This document shows, piece after piece, positions 46,204-55,997 of a DNA stretch of 64,000 nt (its first letter is position 1; every line of letters starts with the position of its first letter). Position numbers and translations under genes: made by a program. Source of the DNA: Scytonema sp. UIC 10036 (lineage in GTDB: Bacteria > Cyanobacteriota > Cyanobacteriia > Cyanobacteriales > Nostocaceae); the NCBI RefSeq assembly GCF_009725235.1, contig NZ_WJFC01000001.1:124001-188000 (forward strand). The letters are read 5' to 3'. Under the pieces are notes generated by a model. It was given only the letters and a program-made list of their open reading frames with translations, was not told where the DNA came from and ran no database searches.

Positions 46204-49200
46204 TTAAAATCGTGTTTCATACTCAAATTCCAATCGACTTTCATCTTCTAAATCTGTGGAACCTCGCACGAGGGTGTTGTCATTGACTCGGTAAAGCACG
46301 TTGTAACGGAAAGGTTCATTTGTTAAGAAAACTCTAGAGAGGGAAACAGAGAAACTTCTATTAATATCGAATACACCTTCTGCAGCTAAACCCAATACAG
46401 AAGCTCTTGATGCTTCGTTAGCAACATTTGTGGGAAATATGCGAAATTCACTAAATCCGATCGCTTGTCCTAACGCACTAATACTTCCTTGCAATCCCCC
46501 CAACACTGTAGAACCTGCAAAAGTAGCAAGTCCCAAAGCTGGATCCGATCCACCCAATGAATTAATAATCGATCCACCCAATAAAGCAATAATTTCTGGT
46601 TCGCTGCGACGGGGTTCGCTTGTTAATTGCAAATTATCAGCTAATTGACTGGCTGGTCCTTCTACTCTTGCTTGAACGCGTACCGTTCTTAAAGTTCCAA
46701 TACTTGTTGAAGGAACGTCACTAATCTCCGAAGAAATGACAGGAGAAGTTAAAATCCTACTTCCACTTGCTTCTGGTACAAAAGCTACCATCCGAACATC
46801 TAGAGTTGGGTCGAGTCCTCGACTGGGAGTAAATTGTGCTGTGTGTTCGTAACCTCGCACTAAGGTAAACTGAGTTGTAAATAAATTAACCTGTCCACCA
46901 GTGAGACGAATGGTTCCTTTAGGTATGGGTTTTGCTAAAGTGCCATTGATATTGAGGCCTCCCTCAGCGACAAAGCTGAATATAGATTGTGTTGGATCTG
47001 CTGCGGAAGGTATAAAATTACCAAAAAGGGGTTGCGTGGTGATCCGAACATCATCGCCTAAAACAAGCCGTAAATTGGTAAACTCGATAGGAGAATCGGT
47101 AAGTGCGGGTGCAGCAGAACCTTTTGAACCATCTGTATTTTGAGCTGTTGTGGTGGCTGAGACTGCATTACTTTTTGTACGACCTCCTTGTGGAGTATTA
47201 CCAGCAGCTTGTTGTCCAATCCTGACTTGACCATCACTTAACACAATCTTACCACTGATGTCGGGGTTCAAAACACTTCCCCTAATAACAGCATTACCAC
47301 TGACACCGCCTTGATAGAGATTTTGAACGCTCAAATTCAAATTTTCCAGAGATACGGTGAGGGGATTTGTTGCTGCTTGCGGTGTGGTGCTCTGTTGGCT
47401 TGTAAAAATCGGAATACTCCCCTCAGCTGTCAAATTTCCTTGATTGTACTGCCCTTGAATGCCTAGGACATCTACCCTATTGCCATTAAATTCTAGTGTT
47501 CCTGTCACACCAGTTAATGGATCTTGTAGGGCTTGGGCTTGAAAAGTGGCATCATTTACTGTAGCAGTTCCTGTAAGAGTTGGTTGGTCTAAAGTACCCC
47601 CAATTTTTACATTGACTTGTCCTTGACCGTCTACCCAACTGACTACATCGGTAAACGCGTTTAATAGTGCTAAGCCTCCATCTTGAACGTTAGCTGTAAC
47701 GTCAATGAGGTTGCTCTCTGGTTGTACGGAAGCAAAAGGCAAAGGAATCGGTACGCTCCCTTGTGCTTCAAGCGGTTGTGTTCCTGTAACCAATAAGGTA
47801 CTGGCAAAATTCAAACGTGCATTGTCATAGTTAAAGCTGAGTTGTGCTGTTTGCACTGGTTGCTGGTTTAAAGTTGCATTTTCTAGCGTCACTTCTCCTA
47901 TAGCACTGGGGTCTTTTAAAGTACCTGCTAGAGTTGCGATCGCATCTACTTGACCTGTAACATCTACTTGATTTTGTTGTATAAATGACTGCAATAATGA
48001 TAGAGGAAAGTCAGAAACACGCAATTGCCCCGATAGTTCTTCGGTTCCTAACTGTCCTGTAAAAGCCAACAAACCTTCACCCAAATCCACGCGCACTGGT
48101 ACTAGTGTCACGACTCCATCTGCAAAGGTGCCTTGGGCAATAATTTGTTCTAATTTATACTCACCCCACAGCCAGTTAGCACCCTGAAAATTGAAACTAG
48201 CATTCAATCCTGACTGTAAAGAACCAGCCACCTCAACTTTTCCGTTCAAAGCACCTTGTAATTCTGCAAGAGTGGGCAAAGTTTGAGTTTCTTGACGCTC
48301 TTGCGCCTGTTGTGCTATTCGAGCTTCAATTTTCGCAAAATATTCTAATTGTGTTAATAAATCTGCGTTAGGCAACTCCACAGGTGTTGTTTGAAGAACT
48401 TCTGCCCCTGCAAATTCCGGAGTTTGCAATCCAGAAGCAAAGTCTTGGAAACCAAAAATATTAGCTGCTTGTAAGACTCTTTGGATGTTAAGTTGCTCAA
48501 AACTAGCTTGTGCTTGGAATTTAGGATTATTGCCTGTTTCTACATTACCGCTTACAGCTATAACACTGTCACCTATTCTTAATTGTCCGTTGTTTAAAGA
48601 AGCCGTTCCATTGGCATAACTAATGCTTCCTTGAAACGAATCTGCAGCCACTCTACCCGCTTGAGGTTTAGCGATCGCCACGTCTCCTACAACAGCAAAC
48701 TCCTCTAAGTCAACTGCTAAATCTCCAGATATCTCCCCAGATAGAGGTTTTAAATTGAAATTATTGTTGGGGACAAACCCTTCCAAAAGAGCAACAGGAA
48801 AACTTTGGACGTTAACGAGGAGAGCCTCTCCCTCCGTTCTCCCTGTTGCGACAGCGTTATTTAGACGAACAAGAAATGATGATGGGCGATAATTTGAATT
48901 CAAGGTCACTGCAATTTGGTCTTGCTGACCTGCAAGTTGTAGTTCTCCACCTTGTCCTCCCTGAAAATTAACTCTCCCAGCTAACACAGGGTCAAACGCC
49001 AAACGATTCACCTTCAATCCCCGCAACTGAATATTTCCTACAGCATTGGGAGTTTCTGGAGTTCCCCTCACTTGTCCTCGAAAATCCAACAGCCCTGCTA
49101 CTACCACATTACCGGGAAGGTTTACAGGAATTTGTTGTAAATTATATCCCCGTGCAAGCACATCCAAATTAAACCCAGAGACTTGAGGCGTACCTGTTTC

Positions 49201-51759
49201 CGGTAATTGGACAGCAATTATACCAGCAGCACTCAGTCCGGGAGCCGTTGCTCGTTCGATCGCAATTTGTTGTCCGTTCCATTGAACTTGTGCTGTCAGT
49301 GGTTTTTCCAAAACAGCTAATTGAGAAAACCGCACTTGACCGGCGGCGCGAATATCTGCGAGTTGAAAAGATTGAGTTGTTCCTGCAACTTGTAGATCGG
49401 AACTAAGCCTTCCTTTTAACTGTTGGGAAAATTGGTTGAGTTGAACTTGAGAAACATTTGCCACTGCTTGCCAAAGTCCGTTGTTGAGGCTAATGTTTCT
49501 TACATTAACTGTACCTCCTGCAACATTACGTAAAATTGCTTGTCCCGTCGCTTGAATGGTTTCGGGTTGGAAGGATGCAGTTGTTCCCGCCAGGTTCAAC
49601 TCACTACTTAACACTCCTCGTTGAATCTGCGGCGGGACTTCGGCAAAACGACTCAATTGAATTCTTTCAGCATCAACAAATGCTTGCCAGCGACCTTGTG
49701 CAAGCTGACCTCTTGCTCTGATTATACTGCCTGCAATGTTGGCTACAGCATCTCGAAGGAGAATATTCTCTCCCTGTTGGGAGATGACAGCTTGCCCAGT
49801 TGTGGGGTAAGTGGCTGTAGGTGCTTGGACTTGGGCGAGAGCTTGTAAGTTACCCAGAGTCCCAGTCACTTTGGCATCTGCGGAAACATTGCCAATGGTA
49901 ATCGGAGGTGAAGTGTTGTATGCTTTAGCAATGGCATCCCCTGGAAGATTGTTTGCTTCCACATTCAACGAAACTCTACCTTGCGGTGCTAGTTGAACTC
50001 GACCGTTGGCGGCGATTTGTCCTCCCACTTCTGGTGTTGCTAGAACTCTAGAAACATTAACTGATAGGGTTTGACCGAGATTACCCGTGACTGTAGCATT
50101 TGCTGAAATACCACCAATGTTGATGGGAACTGATAAACCGTAACCAAGGGAGATCGCATTTCCTGGCAAACCTTGAGCTTGAATATTCAACGATATGTTC
50201 CCTTGAGGAACAAGTTGAATTTGACCATCAGCGTTAATTTTCCCGCCTGCGGCTGGAGTCGCCTGAATATTTGAGAAATTGACAGCTAAGGGGGGTTGTT
50301 TGTCTAAAGAACCAGTAATTTGGGCATTTCCGGAAACACTGCCTACAGTAATGGGAGTTGTAAAGCCGTAAGCCTTTGCGAGTCCATCTGCGGAAATACC
50401 TGCTGCTTGCAAGTCAACTTTTACATCACTCGCCTTTCCGAGTTTCACGGTTCCTTTCCCCACAATTTGTCCCCCGGTAGCTGGAACCAATCGCAAGTTA
50501 GAGATGTTAAGTTGAGATGCAGCTTCTGATATGCTGAGTTGGAAACCAGTTGAGATCGCATTAAACAGCACGCGATCGACCTGAGTTAGTTTTATAGCAC
50601 TTGCCGTTCCACTCAAGGTCGGTTGTTTTATAGGTCCAGTCAACTGAATATTGGCTTGAAAATCTCCAGCGACAGGAACTGGTAAGCTAATATTTAGCGT
50701 ATCCAAAGCATTTTTAGCACTGACTGACTTGACTTGCGCTGCAATGTTAAATCCTTTTTGGAGATCGACACTTCCATTCGCCACTAAGGGGGCTTTACCA
50801 TAGTTTGCCGTCAGATTCTCCAAAGAAATTTGTTGTCCAGTGAATGTCAATCTCCCGGTAGCATTAGAAAACTTTTGGGGAACGTTTTGAATTTGAGCTG
50901 TCACTTGATAGGCGTTAGCCGTTCCTGTTACGGTAATTTCTGGGTCGGACTGTTGTAGCTGAAGTGTCAAGTCACCATCCACACGACCTGCTTGTAAAAC
51001 AGTGGGCAACTCAATTAATCTACTCAAGTCAGCTGCTTGAAAGTTTTGTGCTTTTACCTTCAAGTTCGTTTGTAGCGATTTTATTTGAGTTGTTCCATCA
51101 AGCTGAACCGTACCTCCCCTGGTAGGTTGAGCACTCACTTCATAATTAACAAGTTGATTTTGAGACTGAATCTCAGCTTCCCCATTAACCCTGTCTAGCG
51201 TCACAGAACCCTGAGGTTTCCCCGGTCTTGGTGTTGGATCTAACACCACATCACCATCTTCAACCCGAAGCGTCTCTAGGTCGGTTTGAATAAAACCCCC
51301 TCCTTCCCCGGCTTTTAATTGAGTTGTGACCCAATTTCCCTGCTTATCCTGTTGGACATAAACATCAGGTTGAATCAGAGTCACATTCAAACTTAGTGTT
51401 CGAGTAAAAAGGAGTCGCAAGGGAGAAAATTCCACTTCTACAGCCTTCGCTGCTACTCTGTCTGGATCTGTAGCAGTTGCGGGTATTGATAGCGCACCAA
51501 ACCTCAGACTAGTCAGCGAAAACCGCTCTACTTTTCCTATTTTTATAGGTCTTCCCAACAATTGTTCGAGATTGGTCTGAACCAGAGGTGCTAAATCTTG
51601 ATAGACAAAGTTCCTCACCCACCAAGCACCAACCGCAATTCCAAGCAGCAAAATGACACCCAGTACAACACCGCCACGCCCCAATAAAAGGAGCCATAAA
51701 CGAGGATTGCGAGGGCTAGAAGGCTCCTGTTCATTTTCTGAATTGGGAGGACGCGTCAT
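46204..51759 (-). CDS. TamB-like translocation and assembly protein (DUF490)
   Basis: This 1851-residue giant has one N-terminal membrane anchor (LLLLGRGGVVLGVILLLGIA, ~25-45) and is then an almost unbroken series of beta-strand repeats, many of the form VTGTLxxP...GxxxLxxxxI. The C-terminal ~400 residues form the DUF490/TamB domain (RLTGGQVNLFTTQFTL, SEPRRSEPEIIALLGG and the final strand RVNDNTLVRGSTDLED). TamB-type proteins bridge the inner and outer membranes for outer-membrane protein or lipid transport. The repeat-rich sequence creates many spurious frames on the plus strand. Confidence 0.93.
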   Translation of the reverse strand: MTRPPNSENEQEPSSPRNPRLWLLLLGRGGVVLGVILLLGIAVGAWWVRNFVYQDLAPLVQTNLEQLLGRPIKIGKVERFSLTSLRFGALSIPATATDPDRVAAKAVEVEFSPLRLLFTRTLSLNVTLIQPDVYVQQDKQGNWVTTQLKAGEGGGFIQTDLETLRVEDGDVVLDPTPRPGKPQGSVTLDRVNGEAEIQSQNQLVNYEVSAQPTRGGTVQLDGTTQIKSLQTNLKVKAQNFQAADLSRLIELPTVLQAGRVDGDLTLQLQQSDPEITVTGTANAYQVTAQIQNVPQKFSNATGRLTFTGQQISLENLTANYGKAPLVANGSVDLQKGFNIAAQVKSVSAKNALDTLNISLPVPVAGDFQANIQLTGPIKQPTLSGTASAIKLTQVDRVLFNAISTGFQLSISEAASQLNISNLRLVPATGGQIVGKGTVKLGKASDVKVDLQAAGISADGLAKAYGFTTPITVGSVSGNAQITGSLDKQPPLAVNFSNIQATPAAGGKINADGQIQLVPQGNISLNIQAQGLPGNAISLGYGLSVPINIGGISANATVTGNLGQTLSVNVSRVLATPEVGGQIAANGRVQLAPQGRVSLNVEANNLPGDAIAKAYNTSPPITIGNVSADAKVTGTLGNLQALAQVQAPTATYPTTGQAVISQQGENILLRDAVANIAGSIIRARGQLAQGRWQAFVDAERIQLSRFAEVPPQIQRGVLSSELNLAGTTASFQPETIQATGQAILRNVAGGTVNVRNISLNNGLWQAVANVSQVQLNQFSQQLKGRLSSDLQVAGTTQSFQLADIRAAGQVRFSQLAVLEKPLTAQVQWNGQQIAIERATAPGLSAAGIIAVQLPETGTPQVSGFNLDVLARGYNLQQIPVNLPGNVVVAGLLDFRGQVRGTPETPNAVGNIQLRGLKVNRLAFDPVLAGRVNFQGGQGGELQLAGQQDQIAVTLNSNYRPSSFLVRLNNAVATGRTEGEALLVNVQSFPVALLEGFVPNNNFNLKPLSGEISGDLAVDLEEFAVVGDVAIAKPQAGRVAADSFQGSISYANGTASLNNGQLRIGDSVIAVSGNVETGNNPKFQAQASFEQLNIQRVLQAANIFGFQDFASGLQTPEFAGAEVLQTTPVELPNADLLTQLEYFAKIEARIAQQAQERQETQTLPTLAELQGALNGKVEVAGSLQSGLNASFNFQGANWLWGEYKLEQIIAQGTFADGVVTLVPVRVDLGEGLLAFTGQLGTEELSGQLRVSDFPLSLLQSFIQQNQVDVTGQVDAIATLAGTLKDPSAIGEVTLENATLNQQPVQTAQLSFNYDNARLNFASTLLVTGTQPLEAQGSVPIPLPFASVQPESNLIDVTANVQDGGLALLNAFTDVVSWVDGQGQVNVKIGGTLDQPTLTGTATVNDATFQAQALQDPLTGVTGTLEFNGNRVDVLGIQGQYNQGNLTAEGSIPIFTSQQSTTPQAATNPLTVSLENLNLSVQNLYQGGVSGNAVIRGSVLNPDISGKIVLSDGQVRIGQQAAGNTPQGGRTKSNAVSATTTAQNTDGSKGSAAPALTDSPIEFTNLRLVLGDDVRITTQPLFGNFIPSAADPTQSIFSFVAEGGLNINGTLAKPIPKGTIRLTGGQVNLFTTQFTLVRGYEHTAQFTPSRGLDPTLDVRMVAFVPEASGSRILTSPVISSEISDVPSTSIGTLRTVRVQARVEGPASQLADNLQLTSEPRRSEPEIIALLGGSIINSLGGSDPALGLATFAGSTVLGGLQGSISALGQAIGFSEFRIFPTNVANEASRASVLGLAAEGVFDINRSFSVSLSRVFLTNEPFRYNVLYRVNDNTLVRGSTDLEDESRLEFEYETRF

Positions 51760-52206
51760 AAGCCTTAACCAGAACGCTTGCTGAATTTATTTGCTATTCT
51801 CTATGATTTCACAAAAGTACATTTTTTTGTTTACCGTTTTGTTTTTTGAGTACATCGGAATAGACCACATGACATACAAATGTAGCTGGAAACGAAGTTA
51901 ATATAAATACGTAGCAATTGCCACTTTCGTGAGGTATGGGAAGAAAGAACTAACCGCAGATGGACGCAGATAAATATGTACCTCAACAGATTAGGAAACG
52001 CTATATACCCTGTCAGGAAATCATAGAAAATACTACTATTGAGGTAGCAGATCGCTATCTCCAGGTCTAAGCATTGTTCCTATTGTCTCAATAATTTGGC
52101 TACTCAAGCATTTGCACAATCTTTAAAATCATGACTCAACGGTATCATTTTGGCACCATTTGTTATAAAAAAGCTTTGCGCCTTTGCGTCTTTGCGTGAG
52201 AAAAAA
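51760..52206. other. intergenic region with dispersed cyanobacterial repeats
   Basis: This spacer holds AACCGCAGATGGACGCAGAT near 51951 and TTTGCGCCTTTGCGTCTTTG near 52174. Both are dispersed repeats common in cyanobacterial spacers. No gene is seen. Confidence 0.55.
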
Positions 52207-53070
52207 CTATAATATGCCAGCTTCAGTCAACGCTTGTTCCAACTCATCAAATATATTCAGACGCTCAGCCCATTCTGTCAGATATATGTAATTAAGATTT
52301 CCACTTTGTAACTTCAGAATTCCCAACACATCACGCCATTGTTTTTCCGAACGACTTCCTTTTCCCCACAGCAACTTTTGTAAAATCAAGTCTTCTGGTG
52401 AAGCTATCCAAAATTCTTGCATTCCTTCTACATCTAGTAATATTCTGCGGGACATTTGAGAAATGGCAAATGGTGAGGAGTTATCCATTACAATCAGATC
52501 GGCATTAGCGATCGTTTCCATGTGAGTGATGCTAAGAGTTTTTTCTCTCTCTTGCTTCATATCTTCTACCGCACCTGCGGGACAGTAATACCCAGCTGCT
52601 TCTAGTGTCTGTACTAAAAAGTCAATCTGGCTGACTTTAATCTGAATAACCAAGTCCAAACCTCTAGTAGAACGTGCTTCCCCGTGGATTGAGCTTGCAA
52701 CACCACCACTAATATAATAAGGAACATTTATGGACTCAAGCAGTAGGTGAAGTGTACCTGCTAATGCAATAGAGTCTTGAATCCACATTGTTTCATCCCT
52801 GCTTGTTGGCTTAAAATCAGGAGAAAATTTCTCTGCTAATACAGCACGGGTAAAGAATAGACGGATTTCATCAAGTTGAGCATTCCGATGTCGCCATTTA
52901 ATTCCAATGAGGCACAGTTTTTTCACCCCACGGTCATGAGTAGCATACAATTCTATTCTTTGTTTAAGCGAAAGTTGCCGTAACTTGTTAAAGAAGTATA
53001 CATCGGCTTCAACACTCGTATCTTTAGCTTGCGGCTTCTCTTGAAATCCCATGACTTGCCAAGTTAACAA
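52207..53070 (-). CDS. nucleotidyltransferase-fold protein (AbiEii-like)
   Basis: This 287-residue protein has a minimal nucleotidyltransferase core after a ~110-residue N-terminal part: PYYISGGVASSIHGEARSTR followed by GLDLVI. The first G-G-V-x-x-x-x-x-G and the R-x-T-x-D-type carboxylates fit the MNT/AbiEii group. The C-terminal SPEDLILQKLLWG is also typical. It begins two bases after the stop of the upstream 110-residue gene, so the two are translationally coupled. It may be a toxin of a two-gene system, but the partner does not look like AbiEi. Confidence 0.7.
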   Translation of the reverse strand: MLTWQVMGFQEKPQAKDTSVEADVYFFNKLRQLSLKQRIELYATHDRGVKKLCLIGIKWRHRNAQLDEIRLFFTRAVLAEKFSPDFKPTSRDETMWIQDSIALAGTLHLLLESINVPYYISGGVASSIHGEARSTRGLDLVIQIKVSQIDFLVQTLEAAGYYCPAGAVEDMKQEREKTLSITHMETIANADLIVMDNSSPFAISQMSRRILLDVEGMQEFWIASPEDLILQKLLWGKGSRSEKQWRDVLGILKLQSGNLNYIYLTEWAERLNIFDELEQALTEAGIL

Positions 53071-53072
53071 AC

Positions 53073-53405
53073 TTATGCACTTGCCGAAGCTTGAGATTCA
53101 GTAACTGCATCGCTTTCAACAGGAGTAGTGTCTTTCTTTTTCTTCTCAAAAATTTGAATTCCAGCATCAATTATTTCAAAGCCAGTTTCTGGGTTGTGAG
53201 CAAGTTTCCCTGATACCGATGCAACCCATTCAGCAAATTCAGACGCATTCGCTTCCGCCTTACGCCAGCTTTTGCCATTAAGCAACACTCTAAATAGTAG
53301 ACCATTTTGGTCAACTAATTCTACCTCAACTTTTTTATTTGGTGCGGGTTTTGCAGGTGGAAGAGACCCACTAATTTTAATTGTTATCTCACTTCTTGCG
53401 TCCAT
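53073..53405 (-). CDS. hypothetical partner of the nucleotidyltransferase
   Basis: This 110-residue, charged, soluble protein: KKVEVELVDQNGLLFRVLLN, then SWRKAEANASEFAEWVASVS, ending in a disordered acidic tail (ESDAVTESQASASA). It is not recognised. Tight coupling with the nucleotidyltransferase gene suggests they act together. Confidence 0.6.
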   Translation of the reverse strand: MDARSEITIKISGSLPPAKPAPNKKVEVELVDQNGLLFRVLLNGKSWRKAEANASEFAEWVASVSGKLAHNPETGFEIIDAGIQIFEKKKKDTTPVESDAVTESQASASA

Positions 53406-53567
53406 AGCTCATGCTTTAACAAAAATTCTCTGTATTCTCGATGATTGTATCACGTTCATTTATTAAAAAAGGCACGAAGCACACTGCGGAGTGGTGAAGG
53501 GAATACTGCCTCATCCCTCTCTCGAGTGAGCGAAAGAAAACAGGAAGTTTCTTTTATTTAAAGTTAT

Positions 53568-53984
53568 TCAGATGTTAATATCAGACCAAATAGAGATAAC
53601 TTGTACGCTTTTAGTGCGGTGAATTGACTTTTCGGGCTTCTCGTTCGTAATAAATTCCACTGCACTGACTGAAACGGCAGCTGCAACGTGAAGCGCATCC
53701 ATTGCACCTAATCCTGATTCACTAATCTCTCGATATGCGTTCTGGATGATTTGATCGATGGACGTTGCCCAGTATGAGACTGCATCGAAATACTCCTCAT
53801 AGAACTTAACTTCGCTAGTTCTATTATTGTAGATTGCTTTCGGTAACACCTCTAGTTTTAGAAAGATGCTGGACGCTAACTCTCGGTTTGGATCTTGAAG
53901 AATTGCCAGCGCCCTTTGGGCAATTGCTCCCTCGCCCCGTGCTGCAGCAATCAGTACGCCTGAATCGATAAATGTGCGAGTCAT
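53568..53984 (-). CDS. PIN-domain toxin (VapC-like)
   Basis: This 138-residue PIN nuclease has its first acidic residue in TFIDSGVLIAAARG (Asp at ~7), Glu in LKLEVLPKAIYN and the later Asp in GAMDALHVAAAV; the metal site therefore appears intact. The start overlaps the stop of the upstream antitoxin gene by four bases (ATGA), the usual toxin-antitoxin arrangement. It should cut RNA, often initiator tRNA. Confidence 0.88.
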   Translation of the reverse strand: MTRTFIDSGVLIAAARGEGAIAQRALAILQDPNRELASSIFLKLEVLPKAIYNNRTSEVKFYEEYFDAVSYWATSIDQIIQNAYREISESGLGAMDALHVAAAVSVSAVEFITNEKPEKSIHRTKSVQVISIWSDINI

Positions 53985-54250
53985 TCAGCGTCTTCCCGAT
54001 ATCCACCTCTACGCTCAGCTTTTTCACGTTCCACTCCTTCCCAATCTAGCAACGACACACCAGAAGCAACAATTTCTTCACGAATCTTCCGTAACCGTTC
54101 GCCTAAAGGAGGCTTTGTCTTTGGTTCGGCTTCACGCTGAGTGGTAGAAGTTGTCTTAAATTTCAAGAACTCCACAAAATCAATGGCTTCCTGTTGTTTG
54201 TCTGGGGGGAGCGTTCTCCATTTCTCCAAAAGCAATTGTTCAGGACTCAT
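53981..54250 (-). CDS. DUF2281-like antitoxin of the PIN toxin
   Basis: This 89-residue protein starts MSPEQLLLEKWRTLPPDKQQ and continues EAIDFVEFLKF, the DUF2281 pattern common in cyanobacterial VapB-type antitoxins. The C-terminal part is charged and would bind the toxin. Confidence 0.82.
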   Translation of the reverse strand: MSPEQLLLEKWRTLPPDKQQEAIDFVEFLKFKTTSTTQREAEPKTKPPLGERLRKIREEIVASGVSLLDWEGVEREKAERRGGYREDAE

Positions 54251-54479
54251 ACGCCCTCCTACTATCGAACGCGAGCAACTATATTCTTTGACAATTTACC
54301 AAAAAACCGCCACTACTGGCAAATACGGTTCGACTTCTCTGATAATTTCTCTACTATCTTACCACTACTGACGCGTAACGAAACTCAGGAATTAATTGCT
54401 CATAGTTAGATGTTTCTATAGTTTGACGTTACTAATGATAAATTTATCTTTGTTATGCCTTCAATGATAGTTAACAACC

Positions 54480-54854
54480 ATGCCACAACTCATACCCGAA
54501 CCGAAGCGTATCGAAGCAGCTGGTAATAAGCCTAAGATAATAGATGAGTACATTGGTCGTGTATCAACTCAGACTGAAACGGTCAGTATTGCTCATATGC
54601 GATCGCCAAGTGGATGGCTTGAACCGGGACAGCGTCCTGACTTTGATGAATTCACCCTAGTTCTTAAAGGCACGTTGAGAGTAGAATCTTCCGATGGGTA
54701 CTTAGATGTTCAAGCCGGACAAGGGGTAATTGCACGAGCGGGTGAATGGGTGCGTTACAGCACTCCCACAGAAGAGGGGGCTGAATATATTGCCGTTTGT
54801 CTTCCCGCATTTTCACCTGAAACCGTGCATCGTGATGAAACAGGCAATGAATAA
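54480..54854 (+). CDS. cupin-domain protein
   Basis: This 124-residue single cupin has RPDFDEFTLVLKGTLRVES (motif 1, with His replaced) and QAGQGVIARAGEWVRYST (motif 2). Metal-binding His residues are largely missing, so it may bind a ligand rather than act as a dioxygenase. The gene overlaps the next one and may regulate or assist it. Confidence 0.75.
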   Translation: MPQLIPEPKRIEAAGNKPKIIDEYIGRVSTQTETVSIAHMRSPSGWLEPGQRPDFDEFTLVLKGTLRVESSDGYLDVQAGQGVIARAGEWVRYSTPTEEGAEYIAVCLPAFSPETVHRDETGNE

Positions 54855-55977
54855 AAATAGTACCAAACCGCTGAATTTATTTGAGTATGAAAAGTTAGCC
54901 GTTGAGTACCTATCTCAAATGGCTTTGGACTATTACGCTAGCGGTGCTTGGGATGAGGTGACCTTAAGAGATAACCGGGCGGCTTTTGAACGATACAAGT
55001 TGCGTCCGCGAATGCTCGTGGATGTGAGCAAGCGCAATCTGACGACTCATATCTTGGGTCAACCCATACTCATGCCTCTCCTAATTGCTCCCATGGCTTT
55101 TCAATGTCTTGCTTGTCCTGAAGGAGAAATTGCCACAGCCAGAGCAGCTCGCTCCTCCGGTGTTGGGATGGTGTTGAGCACTCTCTCAACAAAAAGTATA
55201 GAAGAAGTTGCTAGCAGTTGCGATCGCGTAGCGGCTGCTTTGCAGCATCGCTCTCATGCTCCTGCTCTCCAATGGTTCCAGCTTTACATTCATAAAGACC
55301 GAGGGCTGACTCGCGCTTTGGTAGAAAGAGCTTACACCGCAGGGTATAAAGCACTTTGCTTGACTGTAGATGCACCTGTTTTGGGGCGGAGAGAACGAGA
55401 CAGACACAATGAGTTTGTTCTACCACCCGGTTTGCAATTGGCTAATTTGGTCGATATCTCTGGGTTGAATATTCCCTATCAAGCAGGGGAATCAGGTTTA
55501 TTTACCTACTTTGCCCAGCAACTAGATCCCGCCGTCACTTGGAAAGATTTAGAATGGTTGCAGTCTTTATCTCCTCTACCTTTAGTATTAAAAGGAATTT
55601 TACGGGGAGATGATGCTGTACATGCAGTAGAATATGGAGCAAAGGCAATCGTTGTTTCCAATCACGGTGGGCGTCAATTGGATGGTGCGATCGCTTCTTT
55701 AGATGCTTTAGTAGAAGTCGTCAAAGCAGTTGATGGTCGTGCTGAAATATTAGTCGATGGAGGAATCCGTAGAGGAACTGATATTTTAAAAGCTCTAGCA
55801 TTAGGAGCCAAAGCCGTGCTTGTAGGTCGTCCGATTTTGTGGGGATTAGCTGTCGCTGGAGAAGCAGGTGTTGCTCATGTTATCGATTTCTTAAGAGATG
55901 AATTAGACGTAGCGATGGCATTAAGTGGTTGTGCGAGTTTGGAGGATGTGGATAGTACAGTGACCAGTGACCAGTGA
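54847..55977 (+). CDS. FMN-dependent alpha-hydroxy-acid oxidase (LldD/glycolate oxidase type)
   Basis: This protein of ~376 residues matches the L-lactate/glycolate oxidase family: LFEYEKLAVEYLSQMALDYY, PILMPLLIAPMAFQCL, VVSNHGGRQLDGA with the catalytic His, ILVDGGIRRGTDI and GRPILWGLAVAGEAG. It oxidises glycolate or lactate with FMN. ATG 54847 overlaps the cupin stop; an ATG at 54835 is also possible. The last seven codons (VTSDQ-stop) are encoded by an AGTGACC heptamer repeat, so the natural C-terminus may have been replaced. Confidence 0.88.
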   Translation: MNKNSTKPLNLFEYEKLAVEYLSQMALDYYASGAWDEVTLRDNRAAFERYKLRPRMLVDVSKRNLTTHILGQPILMPLLIAPMAFQCLACPEGEIATARAARSSGVGMVLSTLSTKSIEEVASSCDRVAAALQHRSHAPALQWFQLYIHKDRGLTRALVERAYTAGYKALCLTVDAPVLGRRERDRHNEFVLPPGLQLANLVDISGLNIPYQAGESGLFTYFAQQLDPAVTWKDLEWLQSLSPLPLVLKGILRGDDAVHAVEYGAKAIVVSNHGGRQLDGAIASLDALVEVVKAVDGRAEILVDGGIRRGTDILKALALGAKAVLVGRPILWGLAVAGEAGVAHVIDFLRDELDVAMALSGCASLEDVDSTVTSDQ

Positions 55978-55994
55978 CCAGTGACCAGTGACCA
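55959..55994. repeat. AGTGACC heptamer repeat across the oxidase stop codon
   Basis: Five tandem AGTGACC units lie here; the stop codon of the alpha-hydroxy-acid oxidase falls inside the second to third unit. Confidence 0.9.
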
Positions 55995-55997
55995 AGT

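Noticed and set aside
46430..51697. Several plus-strand open frames across the TamB region
   Set aside because: They are shadows of the repetitive minus-strand TamB coding sequence and have no independent features.
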